Shown here: positions 35,791 to 42,953 of the stretch, one piece after another
How positions within the stretch are numbered: the stretch's first letter is position 1
How the letters are laid out: the number at the start of each line of letters is the position of its first letter
From: Curtobacterium sp. MCBD17_032
GTDB lineage: Bacteria > Actinomycetota > Actinomycetes > Actinomycetales > Microbacteriaceae
Direction of reading: 5' to 3'
NCBI RefSeq assembly: GCF_003234855.1
Contig: NZ_QKTO01000007.1
Coordinates: forward strand, 1-64,000
Length of the DNA: 64,000 bases
Position numbers and translations under genes: made by a program
Notes under the pieces: generated by a model
Database searches by the model: none
Seen by the model: the letters and a program-made list of their open reading frames with translations, nothing else
What the model was told of the DNA's origin: nothing

Positions 35791-35846
35791 CCACGACGAA
35801 CGGGAGGCTCCCCACCAGCTGGTGGGGAGCCTCCCGTTCGTCGTGG
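35791..35846. terminator. 56-bp perfect palindrome downstream of rskA
   Basis: Each of 28 bases left of the centre (between 35818 and 35819) pairs with its mate on the right, with no mismatch and no spacer; the centre is CCAGCTGG. It lies 16 nt after the rskA stop and probably ends that transcript, and can act from either direction. Perfect symmetry without a loop is unusual for a terminator. Confidence 0.75.
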
Positions 35847-35861
35847 GAACCGCCCGGCGGC

Positions 35862-36719
35862 TCAGGCCTCCGACGTGGGCACGGCCACGACCGGCTCGGA
35901 GGTCGGCTGGTCCGAGCCGCTCGCCGGCTCGACCGTGATGCCGATGGTGTCCCCCGCGCCCATGGTGCCGCGGAGCACGGCGGACCGGACCCCGCCGTCG
36001 ACGTCGTGCATGAGGCCCGCTGCCTCGATGGTGCCACCGGACTCCGGCGAACCGATGTACCAGAGCTCGTACGTCTTGCCCTTCGGCGCCGCCTTGACGC
36101 CATCGAGGATGACCGCGGAGCGCCCGAGCTGCCCGGACCAGACGACCGTGGCTGTACCGCCGCCCTTGACCTTCGCGGAACTGCGCTGGAAGTCCGGCGC
36201 GGCGTAGATCTGGTCGAGGCCGGAGGCGGCCTGCGTGGTCGCGGGGGCGCCGCCGTCGTCCGAGAAGACCGACGGGCCGACGCCGAGTCCGATGCCGAGG
36301 AAGACGACGGCCACGGCAGCGGCTGCGCCCAGGGCGGCCGCAGGGCGCTGGAACCAGCGTGCGCGGGCCTTCGTCGCGGCGCGACCGGTGCCGGGGGCGA
36401 GGTCGGTGACGGGCGCGGGCCGGGCCTCCTGGACCGGTTCGACCGGACGCTCGTCGGCCGGTGCTTCCGCATCGAGCGCGGGCAGCTGCGGTGTCTGGGC
36501 GATCTTCGCCATGAGCGAGGCCTTGAGGTCGGCGCGGGGCTCGACCGGCGAGACGGCGTAGGCGAGGGCCAAGGCGGTCTCCCGCAGCGAGTCGGCCTCG
36601 AGTCGGAGTTCGGGAGAGGTGCGGAGGGCCTGCTCCACCGAGCGGCGTTCCTCGTCGCTGAGCGCGTCGAGGGCGTGGGAGCCGGTCATCAGCTCCGGGT
36701 CGTCGTGTCGTCCGGTCAT
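35862..36719 (-). CDS. rskA: membrane anti-sigma factor, RskA type
   Basis: A 285-residue single-pass protein. The N-terminal cytosolic zinc-less anti-sigma domain (residues 10-80: TGSHALDALSDEERRSVEQA) is followed by a linker, one membrane helix (about 143-165, ALGAAAAVAVVFLGIGLGVG) and an extracytoplasmic RskA domain (GTATVVWSGQLGRSAVILDG, KTYELWYIG, TIGITVEPASGS). It binds the SigK-type factor and releases it after regulated proteolysis. The ATG overlaps the sigma gene stop (ATGA). Confidence 0.92.
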   Translation of the reverse strand: MTGRHDDPELMTGSHALDALSDEERRSVEQALRTSPELRLEADSLRETALALAYAVSPVEPRADLKASLMAKIAQTPQLPALDAEAPADERPVEPVQEARPAPVTDLAPGTGRAATKARARWFQRPAAALGAAAAVAVVFLGIGLGVGPSVFSDDGGAPATTQAASGLDQIYAAPDFQRSSAKVKGGGTATVVWSGQLGRSAVILDGVKAAPKGKTYELWYIGSPESGGTIEAAGLMHDVDGGVRSAVLRGTMGAGDTIGITVEPASGSDQPTSEPVVAVPTSEA

Positions 36720-37315
36720 GCTTCCACCCCCATCTCGTCGCGGAGTCGGATCATCCCGTCGCGGAGACGGGTCTTGACGGTGCCGATCGGCACCCCGAGC
36801 TTCTCGGCCATCTCGCTGTGCGAGAAGCCGCCGTAGTAGGCGAGCTGCACCGCCTGCCGCTGGAACTCGGTGAGTCGGGAGAGCGCCCGGCTGACGCGTT
36901 CGTGCTCGAGTCGGATCTCGACGGACTCGGAAACGGAGTCGAAGTCCGTCTCGAAGTCGCGGATGCCGATCTTCGTGTCGCGGTCGCGGGAGGACTGCGA
37001 TGCCCGGACCCGGTCGACCGCTCGGCGGTGTGCCATCGTCAGCACCCAGCTGGCGGCGCTGCCGCGGGCCTGGTCGAAGCGCGTGGCTTGCTGCCAGACC
37101 TCGAGGAAGACCTCCTGCGTGACCTCCTCCGACTGCGCCCGGTCCTTGAGGAGCCGCGTCACGAGTCCGAGGACCCGGCCGGACAGCTCGTCGTACAGGT
37201 CGGAGAACGCGGCCTGGTCGCCGGTCGCGACCCGACTGAGCAGGTCGTCCGCCGACACCGGCACGGGAGCGGCGGGAGTCCAACCATCGATGTCGCCTTC
37301 CACGAGAGTGAGCAT
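36716..37315 (-). CDS. sigK: ECF sigma factor, SigK type
   Basis: A 199-residue ECF sigma factor: region 2 (DLYDELSGRVLGLVTRLLKD, EEVTQEVFLEVW, SWVLTMAHRRAVDRVR) and region 4 (QAVQLAYYGGFSHSEMAEKL, then VPIGTVKTRLRDGM). The ATG at 37315 is chosen because AAGGAGG lies just upstream. The frame stays open to a GTG at 37552, giving a 278-residue version with a low-complexity N-terminus. Seven nucleotides before that GTG is CCGAAT (37560-37565), the -10 reported for mycobacterial SigK promoters; the matching -35 (CCATCC) is absent, so autoregulation is only suggestive. Confidence 0.9.
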   Translation of the reverse strand: MLTLVEGDIDGWTPAAPVPVSADDLLSRVATGDQAAFSDLYDELSGRVLGLVTRLLKDRAQSEEVTQEVFLEVWQQATRFDQARGSAASWVLTMAHRRAVDRVRASQSSRDRDTKIGIRDFETDFDSVSESVEIRLEHERVSRALSRLTEFQRQAVQLAYYGGFSHSEMAEKLGVPIGTVKTRLRDGMIRLRDEMGVEA

Positions 37316-37729
37316 TGCAGGTTTTCCTCCTTCCCGTGTGGACGGCGTCCTCCGCGCGCACTGGACAGTGCGCTCGGCGACGGCGGTCGAGGTGGTCATC
37401 AGCTGGGTCCCGTTCGGATCGGGTCGCGGCAGCGGGGGCTGCGCGGTGGTGCGGTGTCGGTGTGACGAGGCCCCGCGCGACCCACAGGGAATTGACCCGG
37501 GAGCGGGCCCGGGTCGCACGGGGACCTCGTGTGTCCGTCCGAGGACGGTCACGCTGATGATTCGGCGCCCTCGCGTCGACGGTTTGGGTGAGGATCACTT
37601 CGGATCCACGCCGCGGTCTGCGGACGGTCGTCCGCGTACCGGACCGCGCGCCGAGCTGTCCACGGCGCGCGCGGTCGCGGATCTGTCCCCCCAGAGTGAA
37701 CACCTGGGTACGGACGACGAGGCGTCTCG
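37316..37729. other. sigK upstream region without a supported gene
   Basis: This 414-nt stretch carries the sigK ribosome binding site, a possible N-terminal extension of sigK up to 37552 and the CCGAAT element at 37560-37565. Plus-strand frames here have no protein-like content. Confidence 0.5.
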
Positions 37730-37735
37730 TACACT
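37730..37735 (+). promoter_or_regulatory. -10 element of candidate RNA
   Basis: TACACT, predicting transcription from about 37742-37744, just at the first paired base of the structured element. No recognisable -35. Confidence 0.4.
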
Positions 37736-37743
37736 TGACCATG

Positions 37744-37821
37744 CCGGGCCGCAGCAAGCCCCGGGCTCCAATATTCGCCGCTCCGAGCGGCCTCGCGCCG
37801 AGAGGCGCTTCTGCGGCCCGG
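37744..37821 (+). ncRNA. candidate structured small RNA
   Basis: CCGGGCCGCAG (37744-37754) pairs perfectly with CTGCGGCCCGG (37811-37821). Inside this 11-bp stem are three local hairpins: AGCC/GGCU, CCGCU-CCG-AGCGG and GCGCC-GAGA-GGCGC with a GNRA-type loop, so the predicted fold is a four-way junction. A T-rich stretch (GTCTTCTC) follows. It is not a tRNA and lacks the SRP RNA core. An ATG at 37741 opens a frame with no protein-like content. Confidence 0.4.
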
Positions 37822-37954
37822 TCTTCTCATGTCCGGCGGCGGACGTGTCCGGGCGTGCTCGACCCTCGGGCGGCCACAGTCGCTGGCGCCGACGACGAGC
37901 GGCCGAGTGGTGGTCTGCCCGCGCCGCCGGGCGGCCTACCCCGCCGTGCGGTGG

Positions 37955-38105
37955 TCCCGGCCGTCGGGAGCCTGCTCACCGTCGGGAGCCTGCTCACCGT
38001 CGGGTGGTCTGCTCACCGTCAGGTGGTCTGCCCGCCGCCGGGTGGTCCGCCCGCCGTCGAGTGGTCTGCCCGCCGTCGGACGGTCCCAGCCGTCGGGTGG
38101 TCTTC
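37955..38105. repeat. 18-bp tandem repeat
   Basis: Degenerate copies of an 18-bp unit (type CCGTCGGGAGCCTGCTCA / CCGTCGGGTGGTCTGCTCA) fill the spacer just after the 3' end of the minus-strand gene at 38109. Confidence 0.75.
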
Positions 38106-38108
38106 TAC

Positions 38109-38738
38109 TCAGTCCAGGCTGTCACGACGCCACAGCGCCGCAGCGGCGGACAGGTCCTCGGCCAGCTCGGCGAGACGGTACGCGCGCGTCGTCAGCGCCG
38201 ACGCCCGCTCCGCCGCCGTCCGGTCCGAGTCGTCCGCGACGGAGGTCGCCCCGGCTGCCGTCAACCGGGCGAACGCCGCGCCGCGCTCGAGCGCGACCGC
38301 GAAGTCACCCGTGTACAGCCCGTGCAGGATCCGGTCGGACAGGGTGAGGATCTCTGCCGGTCCGGTCGGCTCCTCGGCGCCCGCGACGGCCTGGTCGATC
38401 GTGCCGATGAGCTGCGTCCCGCGCTCGAAGAGGTAGGCGATCTCCTCGGGGGCCTGTCGGATGACGGTCCGCACCAGGTAGATGCGCCAGAGCGCTCCGG
38501 GCAGGGTGTGCGCGCCGACGCGGGCCCAGAGTTCGGCGATCGCGTCGATGCCGTGCACGTCCGTGTAGGTCACCAGCCGCTCGACGACGGCGGGGTCCGG
38601 GTCCTCGCGCACGCGGTGGAGCAACGCGTTCGCCGTGTCGTGCGCGACGCGGTTGACCAACGCCGGGTCCTCACCACCCTGGATGGCGGCGAACTCGGCG
38701 TCGGTGAACTGGACGGGACGGTGGTGTTCACGAGGCAC
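38109..38738 (-). CDS. conserved actinobacterial protein of unknown function
   Basis: A 209-residue, mainly helical cytosolic protein (FTDAEFAAIQGGEDPALVNR, ELWARVGAHTLPGALWRIYL, EEIAYLFERGTQLIGTIDQA). Homologues beside tRNA-Lys in Micrococcales are sometimes labelled as an RNA polymerase beta subunit, which nothing in the sequence supports. The GTG start at 38738 lies six nucleotides after TACACT. No catalytic motif. Confidence 0.8.
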   Translation of the reverse strand: MPREHHRPVQFTDAEFAAIQGGEDPALVNRVAHDTANALLHRVREDPDPAVVERLVTYTDVHGIDAIAELWARVGAHTLPGALWRIYLVRTVIRQAPEEIAYLFERGTQLIGTIDQAVAGAEEPTGPAEILTLSDRILHGLYTGDFAVALERGAAFARLTAAGATSVADDSDRTAAERASALTTRAYRLAELAEDLSAAAALWRRDSLD

Positions 38739-38744
38739 CGCGAC

Positions 38745-38750
38745 AGTGTA
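38745..38750 (-). promoter_or_regulatory. -10 element of 38109-38738 gene
   Basis: TACACT on the minus strand, 6 nt before the GTG start; predicted leaderless. Confidence 0.5.
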
Positions 38751-38767
38751 GGCGCTGCTCTCTTCGG

Positions 38768-38773
38768 TACCCT
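38768..38773 (+). promoter_or_regulatory. -10 element of tRNA-Lys
   Basis: TACCCT, 9 nt before the first base of the tRNA. Confidence 0.4.
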
Positions 38774-38782
38774 TGGTCGCGA

Positions 38783-38855
38783 GGGCCTCTAGCTCAGTCG
38801 GTAGAGCACCGGACTTTTAATCCGAGGGTCGTGGGTTCGAGCCCCACGGGGCCCA
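38783..38855 (+). tRNA. tRNA-Lys (anticodon TTT)
   Basis: A 73-nt cloverleaf: acceptor GGGCCTC/GGGGCCC with a T-G wobble, D-arm AGCTCAGTCGGTAGAGC, anticodon loop CTTTTAA flanked by CGGA/TCCG, and T-arm GTGGG-TTCGAGC-CCCAC. Discriminator base A; the 3' CCA is not encoded. Confidence 0.97.
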
Positions 38856-38916
38856 CCTCTCCGATCGGATGCAGTGCCCGCAACGGCTGGTCCGGGCACC
38901 TCCCCGGCCGAGTCCG

Positions 38917-38922
38917 TAGGAT
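38917..38922 (+). promoter_or_regulatory. -10 element of SGNH hydrolase gene
   Basis: TAGGAT, 6 nt before the GTG at 38929; predicted leaderless. Confidence 0.5.
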
Positions 38923-38928
38923 CCACAC

Positions 38929-39735
38929 GTGCTCAGGCAGGACAACCGTGATGCGCGCACCGGAACTCGGCGCGGACGTGGCTCCAGACGTGGTGGGCGG
39001 GATCGCCGACCTGTGGTGCCCCTCCTCCTGATGGCGCTCGGCGTCACGGCGTTCCTCGTGCTCCTCCCGTCCATCTCGGATGCTTGTCCGGCGACGGGAA
39101 CGCCCGCAACCACGCAGGCCCAGCGAGCGGTGTCGGTGGGCTCTCGTGTCCTCATCATCGGCGACTCCTACACAGCGGGACGCGGCTCGACGGATCGGCA
39201 CACCGGCTGGGCGCAGATGCTCTCGGCCAGCAGCGGCTGGGACAGCACGATCGACGGCCGTCCCGGCACCGGGTACGTCAATCTCGGCTCGACCGGCTCG
39301 ACGCAGAACACTTACCTGCAACGCGTCCTCGCGAGCAAGGACGAGGACCCCGACCTGGTGATCGTGCAGGGCAGCCAGAACGACTGGATCGTGAGCGGGG
39401 CCGAGCTCCGCCCGAGAGTGGAAGCAACCCTCCGGCAGGCCGTCCGCCAGTGGCCACGCGCGCTGATCGTCGCCATCGGCCCGTCCGCACCACAACCGCG
39501 CGCCCAGACCACCGTCGAGATCGACGCGGCGGTCTCCGAGGGTGCTCGAACAGCCGGGGTCCCGTACATCGACCCGAACCAGGAGAGGTGGTTCACGTCC
39601 GCCAACAGTCGCGTGTACACGGCTGCCGACGGGGAACACGTCAACGACGACGGACACCGCTACCTCGCTCGTCGGATCGACTCCGCGATCCGCGGGTTGG
39701 GCACGACCGAAGCCTCGGAGTGCCGCGCCTCGTGA
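38929..39735 (+). CDS. secreted/anchored SGNH (GDSL-like) hydrolase
   Basis: A 268-residue esterase-type protein. A very basic N-terminus (residues 1-28) and one hydrophobic segment (PLLLMALGVTAFLVLLPSI, about 31-49) suggest a signal anchor. SGNH blocks are present: block I VLIIGDSYTAGRG with the nucleophile Ser, Gly in GRPGTGYVNLG, block III Asn in VQGSQNDW and block V DGEHVNDDGHRYL with the catalytic Asp and His. The substrate is unknown; acetylated cell-surface or plant polysaccharides are possible. Only a leaderless promoter separates it from tRNA-Lys. Confidence 0.85.
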   Translation: MLRQDNRDARTGTRRGRGSRRGGRDRRPVVPLLLMALGVTAFLVLLPSISDACPATGTPATTQAQRAVSVGSRVLIIGDSYTAGRGSTDRHTGWAQMLSASSGWDSTIDGRPGTGYVNLGSTGSTQNTYLQRVLASKDEDPDLVIVQGSQNDWIVSGAELRPRVEATLRQAVRQWPRALIVAIGPSAPQPRAQTTVEIDAAVSEGARTAGVPYIDPNQERWFTSANSRVYTAADGEHVNDDGHRYLARRIDSAIRGLGTTEASECRAS

Positions 39736-39913
39736 CGGCGGGCGTCCGCGCTGCGGTGAGGCGAGCACGGGACGTGGAGGATCGGTACCGCACCGCCGAT
39801 GGGAGCCGATCCGGTCATGCGGTCCTCGTCGGGAGGGCCGACCGTGCGCGAGGCGGACATGGTGCTCGTTGTGGGGGTACCACGGCTCGGTGCGCCTGTG
39901 GTGGGGTGCTGTC

Positions 39914-40552
39914 ATGCCCAGCGCCTCCATGGACTCCGCACAGCACGACGACGTCTTCACCCGTACCAGGATCGTCGATGCGATGATCCACGTGCTCCAC
40001 CAACTCCCCCTGCACGAGGTCACCCCCGCCCTCGTCGCCGCCCAGGCGGACATGAGTGTCGAGGCGATGACCGCCTCGTTCCCGAGCTGGGACGGCCTAC
40101 TGCTCGCGAGCATCGACCGGTGGAACGACCAGCGCACGACGCCGCTGATGCCGATCGCCGCCGAGCAGGGCACGATCCGGTTCCTCCGCGCCATCGTGAT
40201 GAAGAACATCGAGAACCCTTCGCTCATGCGGTTCCTCACCGCCACGCTGAACATCGCCGCAGCGCCGAACCACCCCCTCGCACCGATGCTGCACAGCCGG
40301 TGGCGCCGGTTCCAGGGCTTCGTGCAGCAGTCCCTGGCGCAGGACATCGCCGTCGGTCGTGAACCGCACACGATGGAGCCGGCTCGCGGCGCCGAGCAGC
40401 TGATCGCCACGTACGAGGGCCTGCAGCTGCAGTCGATGGTCCGCCCGGAGATGGACCTGCTCGAGTCGTTCGACCGCGCCGTGACGCGGCTCCGCGAGGG
40501 GTGGTCGCGTGCCTACGTGCCGCCGGTGTGGGACCTCACCCGCGCGGGCTGA
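39914..40552 (+). CDS. TetR/AcrR-like transcriptional regulator
   Basis: A 212-residue protein. The N-terminal HTH is TetR-like (RTRIVDAMIHVLHQLPLHEV, VAAQADMSVEAMTASFPSWD, then LLLASIDRW), and the C-terminal helical domain would bind an unknown ligand. Starts at ATG 39914 or 39929; the first gives the longer N-terminus. The target is not evident, and the two flanking genes are unrelated. Confidence 0.75.
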   Translation: MPSASMDSAQHDDVFTRTRIVDAMIHVLHQLPLHEVTPALVAAQADMSVEAMTASFPSWDGLLLASIDRWNDQRTTPLMPIAAEQGTIRFLRAIVMKNIENPSLMRFLTATLNIAAAPNHPLAPMLHSRWRRFQGFVQQSLAQDIAVGREPHTMEPARGAEQLIATYEGLQLQSMVRPEMDLLESFDRAVTRLREGWSRAYVPPVWDLTRAG

Positions 40553-40712
40553 TCCCGGGGTACAAGTCACCCCCAGGTGATCCTTGGTCGCCGCACTGTC
40601 CACATCAGTCGCTCGCTCAGCCGTCTGTTGGATTCGCCCCGATATGGTCGTTCGTGGTTCCGCTCACCGCGGGACACCAGCACCGAACGAACCACACCGA
40701 ACGGGGTACACC

Positions 40713-41033
40713 GTGATCGAGCCCATCGACGCCACGCAGACCAGCTCCACCGGTGACGCGCGCCGCCTCGTGGAGCTCGCCGCCGCCACCGGGACGAGCA
40801 TGAGCGACGAGCTCCTGTTGGACACCCTGCGCCGGAACGCGAAGGTCACCATCCGGCACATCCGCACCGACTTCGCCGAGGTCGCCACCGGTACGACCGT
40901 GCTCGGCTACGTCTGCCGACAGCGCAAGGACTTCCTCGCGCTGCGCGGGGACGATCCGGCGTGGGCGCAGGAGATCGGCCGCTACCCGAGCGAGTCGCTC
41001 GCGGTCGAGGCGCTCCGGATGCGCCGGGCCTGA
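40713..41033 (+). CDS. small hypothetical protein
   Basis: A 106-residue acidic/neutral cytosolic protein (VIEPIDATQTSSTGDARRLV, then RNAKVTIRHIRTDFAEVATG). GTG start at 40713. Composition and codon use match neighbouring genes, supporting a real gene; no family recognised. Confidence 0.6.
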   Translation: MIEPIDATQTSSTGDARRLVELAAATGTSMSDELLLDTLRRNAKVTIRHIRTDFAEVATGTTVLGYVCRQRKDFLALRGDDPAWAQEIGRYPSESLAVEALRMRRA

Positions 41034-41039
41034 CCCGGA

Positions 41040-41065
41040 GGGCGGGCGCGGACACCCGCCCGGGA
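41040..41065. terminator. hairpin between convergent genes
   Basis: GGGCGGG and CCCGCCC form a 7-bp stem between the 106-residue gene and galM. Short direct repeats (CCAGACTCCCCGCG, CCGCGGTCAGGACC) follow. Confidence 0.5.
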
Positions 41066-41112
41066 CCAGACTCCCCGCGAACCAGACTCCCCGCGGTCAG
41101 GACCCGCCGCGG

Positions 41113-42048
41113 TCAGGACCAGACGCGCCGGATCCCCCACGAGCCGGTCCAGGTCTCGTCCGCCTCGAGCCAGCGCAGACCCTCTCCGGAGTTCAGCGCG
41201 TCCGCCGGCGCCGTCATCGGCTCGACGGCAACCGCGAGCCCCTTCCCGTCGCCACGGGGGAACTCGCGGGAGGTGAACACCTGCACGTACGGGAACGACT
41301 CGTCCTGCCAGAGCTCGACGCCGTCACCCTCGGGCCCGTGCAGCGACGTCCGCCGGATGCCGTCCGCACCGGGCACCACGTCGGTGTACGCGGTGTCCAG
41401 GTCGGCGTCCCCGGCACGGAGGCCCTGCCGCAGGTCCAGGTCCGTCCCCTCGACCGGACGGGTGCCGTTCGGGATCTTCCGCTCGTCGACCGTGAAGGCG
41501 GTGGCCGCGTCGAGGCGGATGACCAGGTCCTCTGCAGGGGTGTCCCCGGCTCGGAGGTACGGGTGCGACCCGACCGCGAACGGCGCCGGGCGGCCCGACC
41601 GGTTCGTGATCGTGTGGGTGATCCGGATGCCGTCCTCCACGAGCTCGTGGTGCACACGCGTCTCGAGGGTGAACGGCCAGCCGTGCTGCGGGTGGATCGT
41701 CGCCTGCTGCTCGATCGACGACTCGGTCTGCCCGACCACGCGGTACGGCGCGAACCGGAGCAACCCGTGCGACGCGTTGCCGAACTTCGGCTCCGAGATG
41801 TCGAGCTGCTGCGCCGCCCCGTCGAGCTGCCACACCCCACCGGCCACCCGGTTCGGCCACGGGACGAGCACGATGCCGTTCGCGCCGGCCGGCGCCTCGC
41901 TCGCGGGGAAGGGCTCGGTGAGGTTGAACCCGGCGACCCGCAGCTCGCGGATGCCGGCGGCGACCTCGGTGACGACGGCCTCGACGACTCCGTCAGGTCC
42001 CGCGTGCCGCAGGTGGTACTGGCCGCCGGTGGGTGCCGCTGTGCTCAT
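41113..42048 (-). CDS. galM: aldose 1-epimerase (galactose mutarotase)
   Basis: Interconverts alpha and beta anomers of galactose before phosphorylation. The 311 residues show the mutarotase fold: VLVPWPNRVAGGVWQLDG, GNASHGLLRFAPYRVVGQ (conserved His), the second His in FAVGSHPYLRAGDTP and AVAVEPMTAPADALNSGE with the catalytic Glu. It overlaps the DeoR-type gene (ATGA) and is divergent from galT-galK. Confidence 0.92.
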   Translation of the reverse strand: MSTAAPTGGQYHLRHAGPDGVVEAVVTEVAAGIRELRVAGFNLTEPFPASEAPAGANGIVLVPWPNRVAGGVWQLDGAAQQLDISEPKFGNASHGLLRFAPYRVVGQTESSIEQQATIHPQHGWPFTLETRVHHELVEDGIRITHTITNRSGRPAPFAVGSHPYLRAGDTPAEDLVIRLDAATAFTVDERKIPNGTRPVEGTDLDLRQGLRAGDADLDTAYTDVVPGADGIRRTSLHGPEGDGVELWQDESFPYVQVFTSREFPRGDGKGLAVAVEPMTAPADALNSGEGLRWLEADETWTGSWGIRRVWS

Positions 42049-42890
42049 GGGTGCTGCTTCCTCTCCGCTGTGCGGGTCGTCCCCGCTGGTCCGTCCGCGA
42101 CCACCACGTGGACGCCGGCCGCCCGGATCGGGTCGACCGCGTCCGCACTGGCGCCCGCGGTGACGACGACGTCGACGTCCTCCAGCGTGCTCACCACGCC
42201 GATGTCGGCCCGGCCGAACTTCGACCCGTCCGCGACCACGACGGTACGCCTGCCCGCGGCGGCGAGGACCCGCTTCGCCTCGGTCTCGGGCAGGTTCACG
42301 TTCGTCAACCCGTGCTCGACGTCCAGCCCGGTGCCGCCGAGGAACACCAGGTCGGCGGACAGCATCGGCAGCACGGTGGCGTTGAAGGGCGCGACGAGCG
42401 AGTGCTGCAACGGCCGGAGCGTGCCACCGGTGACGACGACGGTGAAGCGCGGCACCGCCCGTTCGAGCGCGAGGGCGGTGGTGAGCGAGTTCGTCACGAC
42501 GGTCAGGTCGACGAGGTCCTCGCGTGCGACGAGCGCCTCGGCGACGGCCGCCGGGGTCGTCCCGACGTCGAGGACGATGCACTGCCCCGACCGCACGAGG
42601 TCCGCCGCGGCACGTCCGATCGCGGCCTTCGCGGTGCTGTTCTCGACGGCCGTGACCTCGAGCGGACGCTCGCGTGAGCCGGCTCCGAGGCGGACGGCAC
42701 CGCCGTGCACCCGGCGGATCCGGGCCTCCCGGTCGAGGGCGGCGAGGTCCTGTCGGACCGTCACCTCACTGGTCCCGACGGCCGCGGCCAGGTCGGCGGT
42801 CCGGACCATGCCGCGGGCGCCGTCGAGGATCGCGACGATGCGGTCCTGGCGCAGCAGCGCCGGCAGGACGGGAGGCTCGTCAGTCGTCAC
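42045..42890 (-). CDS. DeoR-family transcriptional regulator of galactose genes
   Basis: A 281-residue sugar regulator: an N-terminal HTH_DeoR (RQDRIVAILDGARGMVRTAD, then SEVTVRQDLAALDREARIRR) and a C-terminal DeoRC sensor domain (residues 85-240: GRAAADLVRSGQCIVLDVGT, LVFLGGTGLDVEHGLTNVN, KFGRADIGVV). The GTG at 42890 gives the usual N-terminus; a TTG at 42926 would add 12 residues overlapping the operator. It shares its upstream region with galT, so it likely represses both directions until a sugar phosphate binds. Confidence 0.9.
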   Translation of the reverse strand: MTTDEPPVLPALLRQDRIVAILDGARGMVRTADLAAAVGTSEVTVRQDLAALDREARIRRVHGGAVRLGAGSRERPLEVTAVENSTAKAAIGRAAADLVRSGQCIVLDVGTTPAAVAEALVAREDLVDLTVVTNSLTTALALERAVPRFTVVVTGGTLRPLQHSLVAPFNATVLPMLSADLVFLGGTGLDVEHGLTNVNLPETEAKRVLAAAGRRTVVVADGSKFGRADIGVVSTLEDVDVVVTAGASADAVDPIRAAGVHVVVADGPAGTTRTAERKQHP

Positions 42891-42913
42891 GGGACGAGTT
42901 TCGTCTGCTTCCA

Positions 42914-42927
42914 CTTGCTTTCGCAAG
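42914..42927. promoter_or_regulatory. candidate operator of deoR/galTK
   Basis: Inverted repeat CTTGC-TTTC-GCAAG covering the expected -35 position of the galT promoter. DeoR-type regulators often bind CTTTCG-containing sites. Confidence 0.5.
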
Positions 42928-42941
42928 CCTTCGAGCCGGAG

Positions 42942-42947
42942 TACAGT
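42942..42947 (+). promoter_or_regulatory. -10 element of galT-galK
   Basis: TACAGT, 6 nt before the GTG at 42954; predicted leaderless. Confidence 0.55.
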
Positions 42948-42953
42948 GAGGTC

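Noticed and set aside
37744-37821. SRP RNA, tRNA or 6C RNA for the structured element
   Set aside because: It lacks the GGAAGGAAGCAG-type SRP core, tRNA T-arm and anticodon geometry, and C-rich hairpin loops.
37741-38436. Plus-strand ORF beginning MPGRSKPRAP
   Set aside because: It runs through an 18-bp tandem repeat and then antisense to the 38109-38738 gene; its composition is not protein-like.
38783-38855. tRNA-Lys as an integration (att) site
   Set aside because: No integrase, no duplicated tRNA 3' end and no foreign-looking block next to it.
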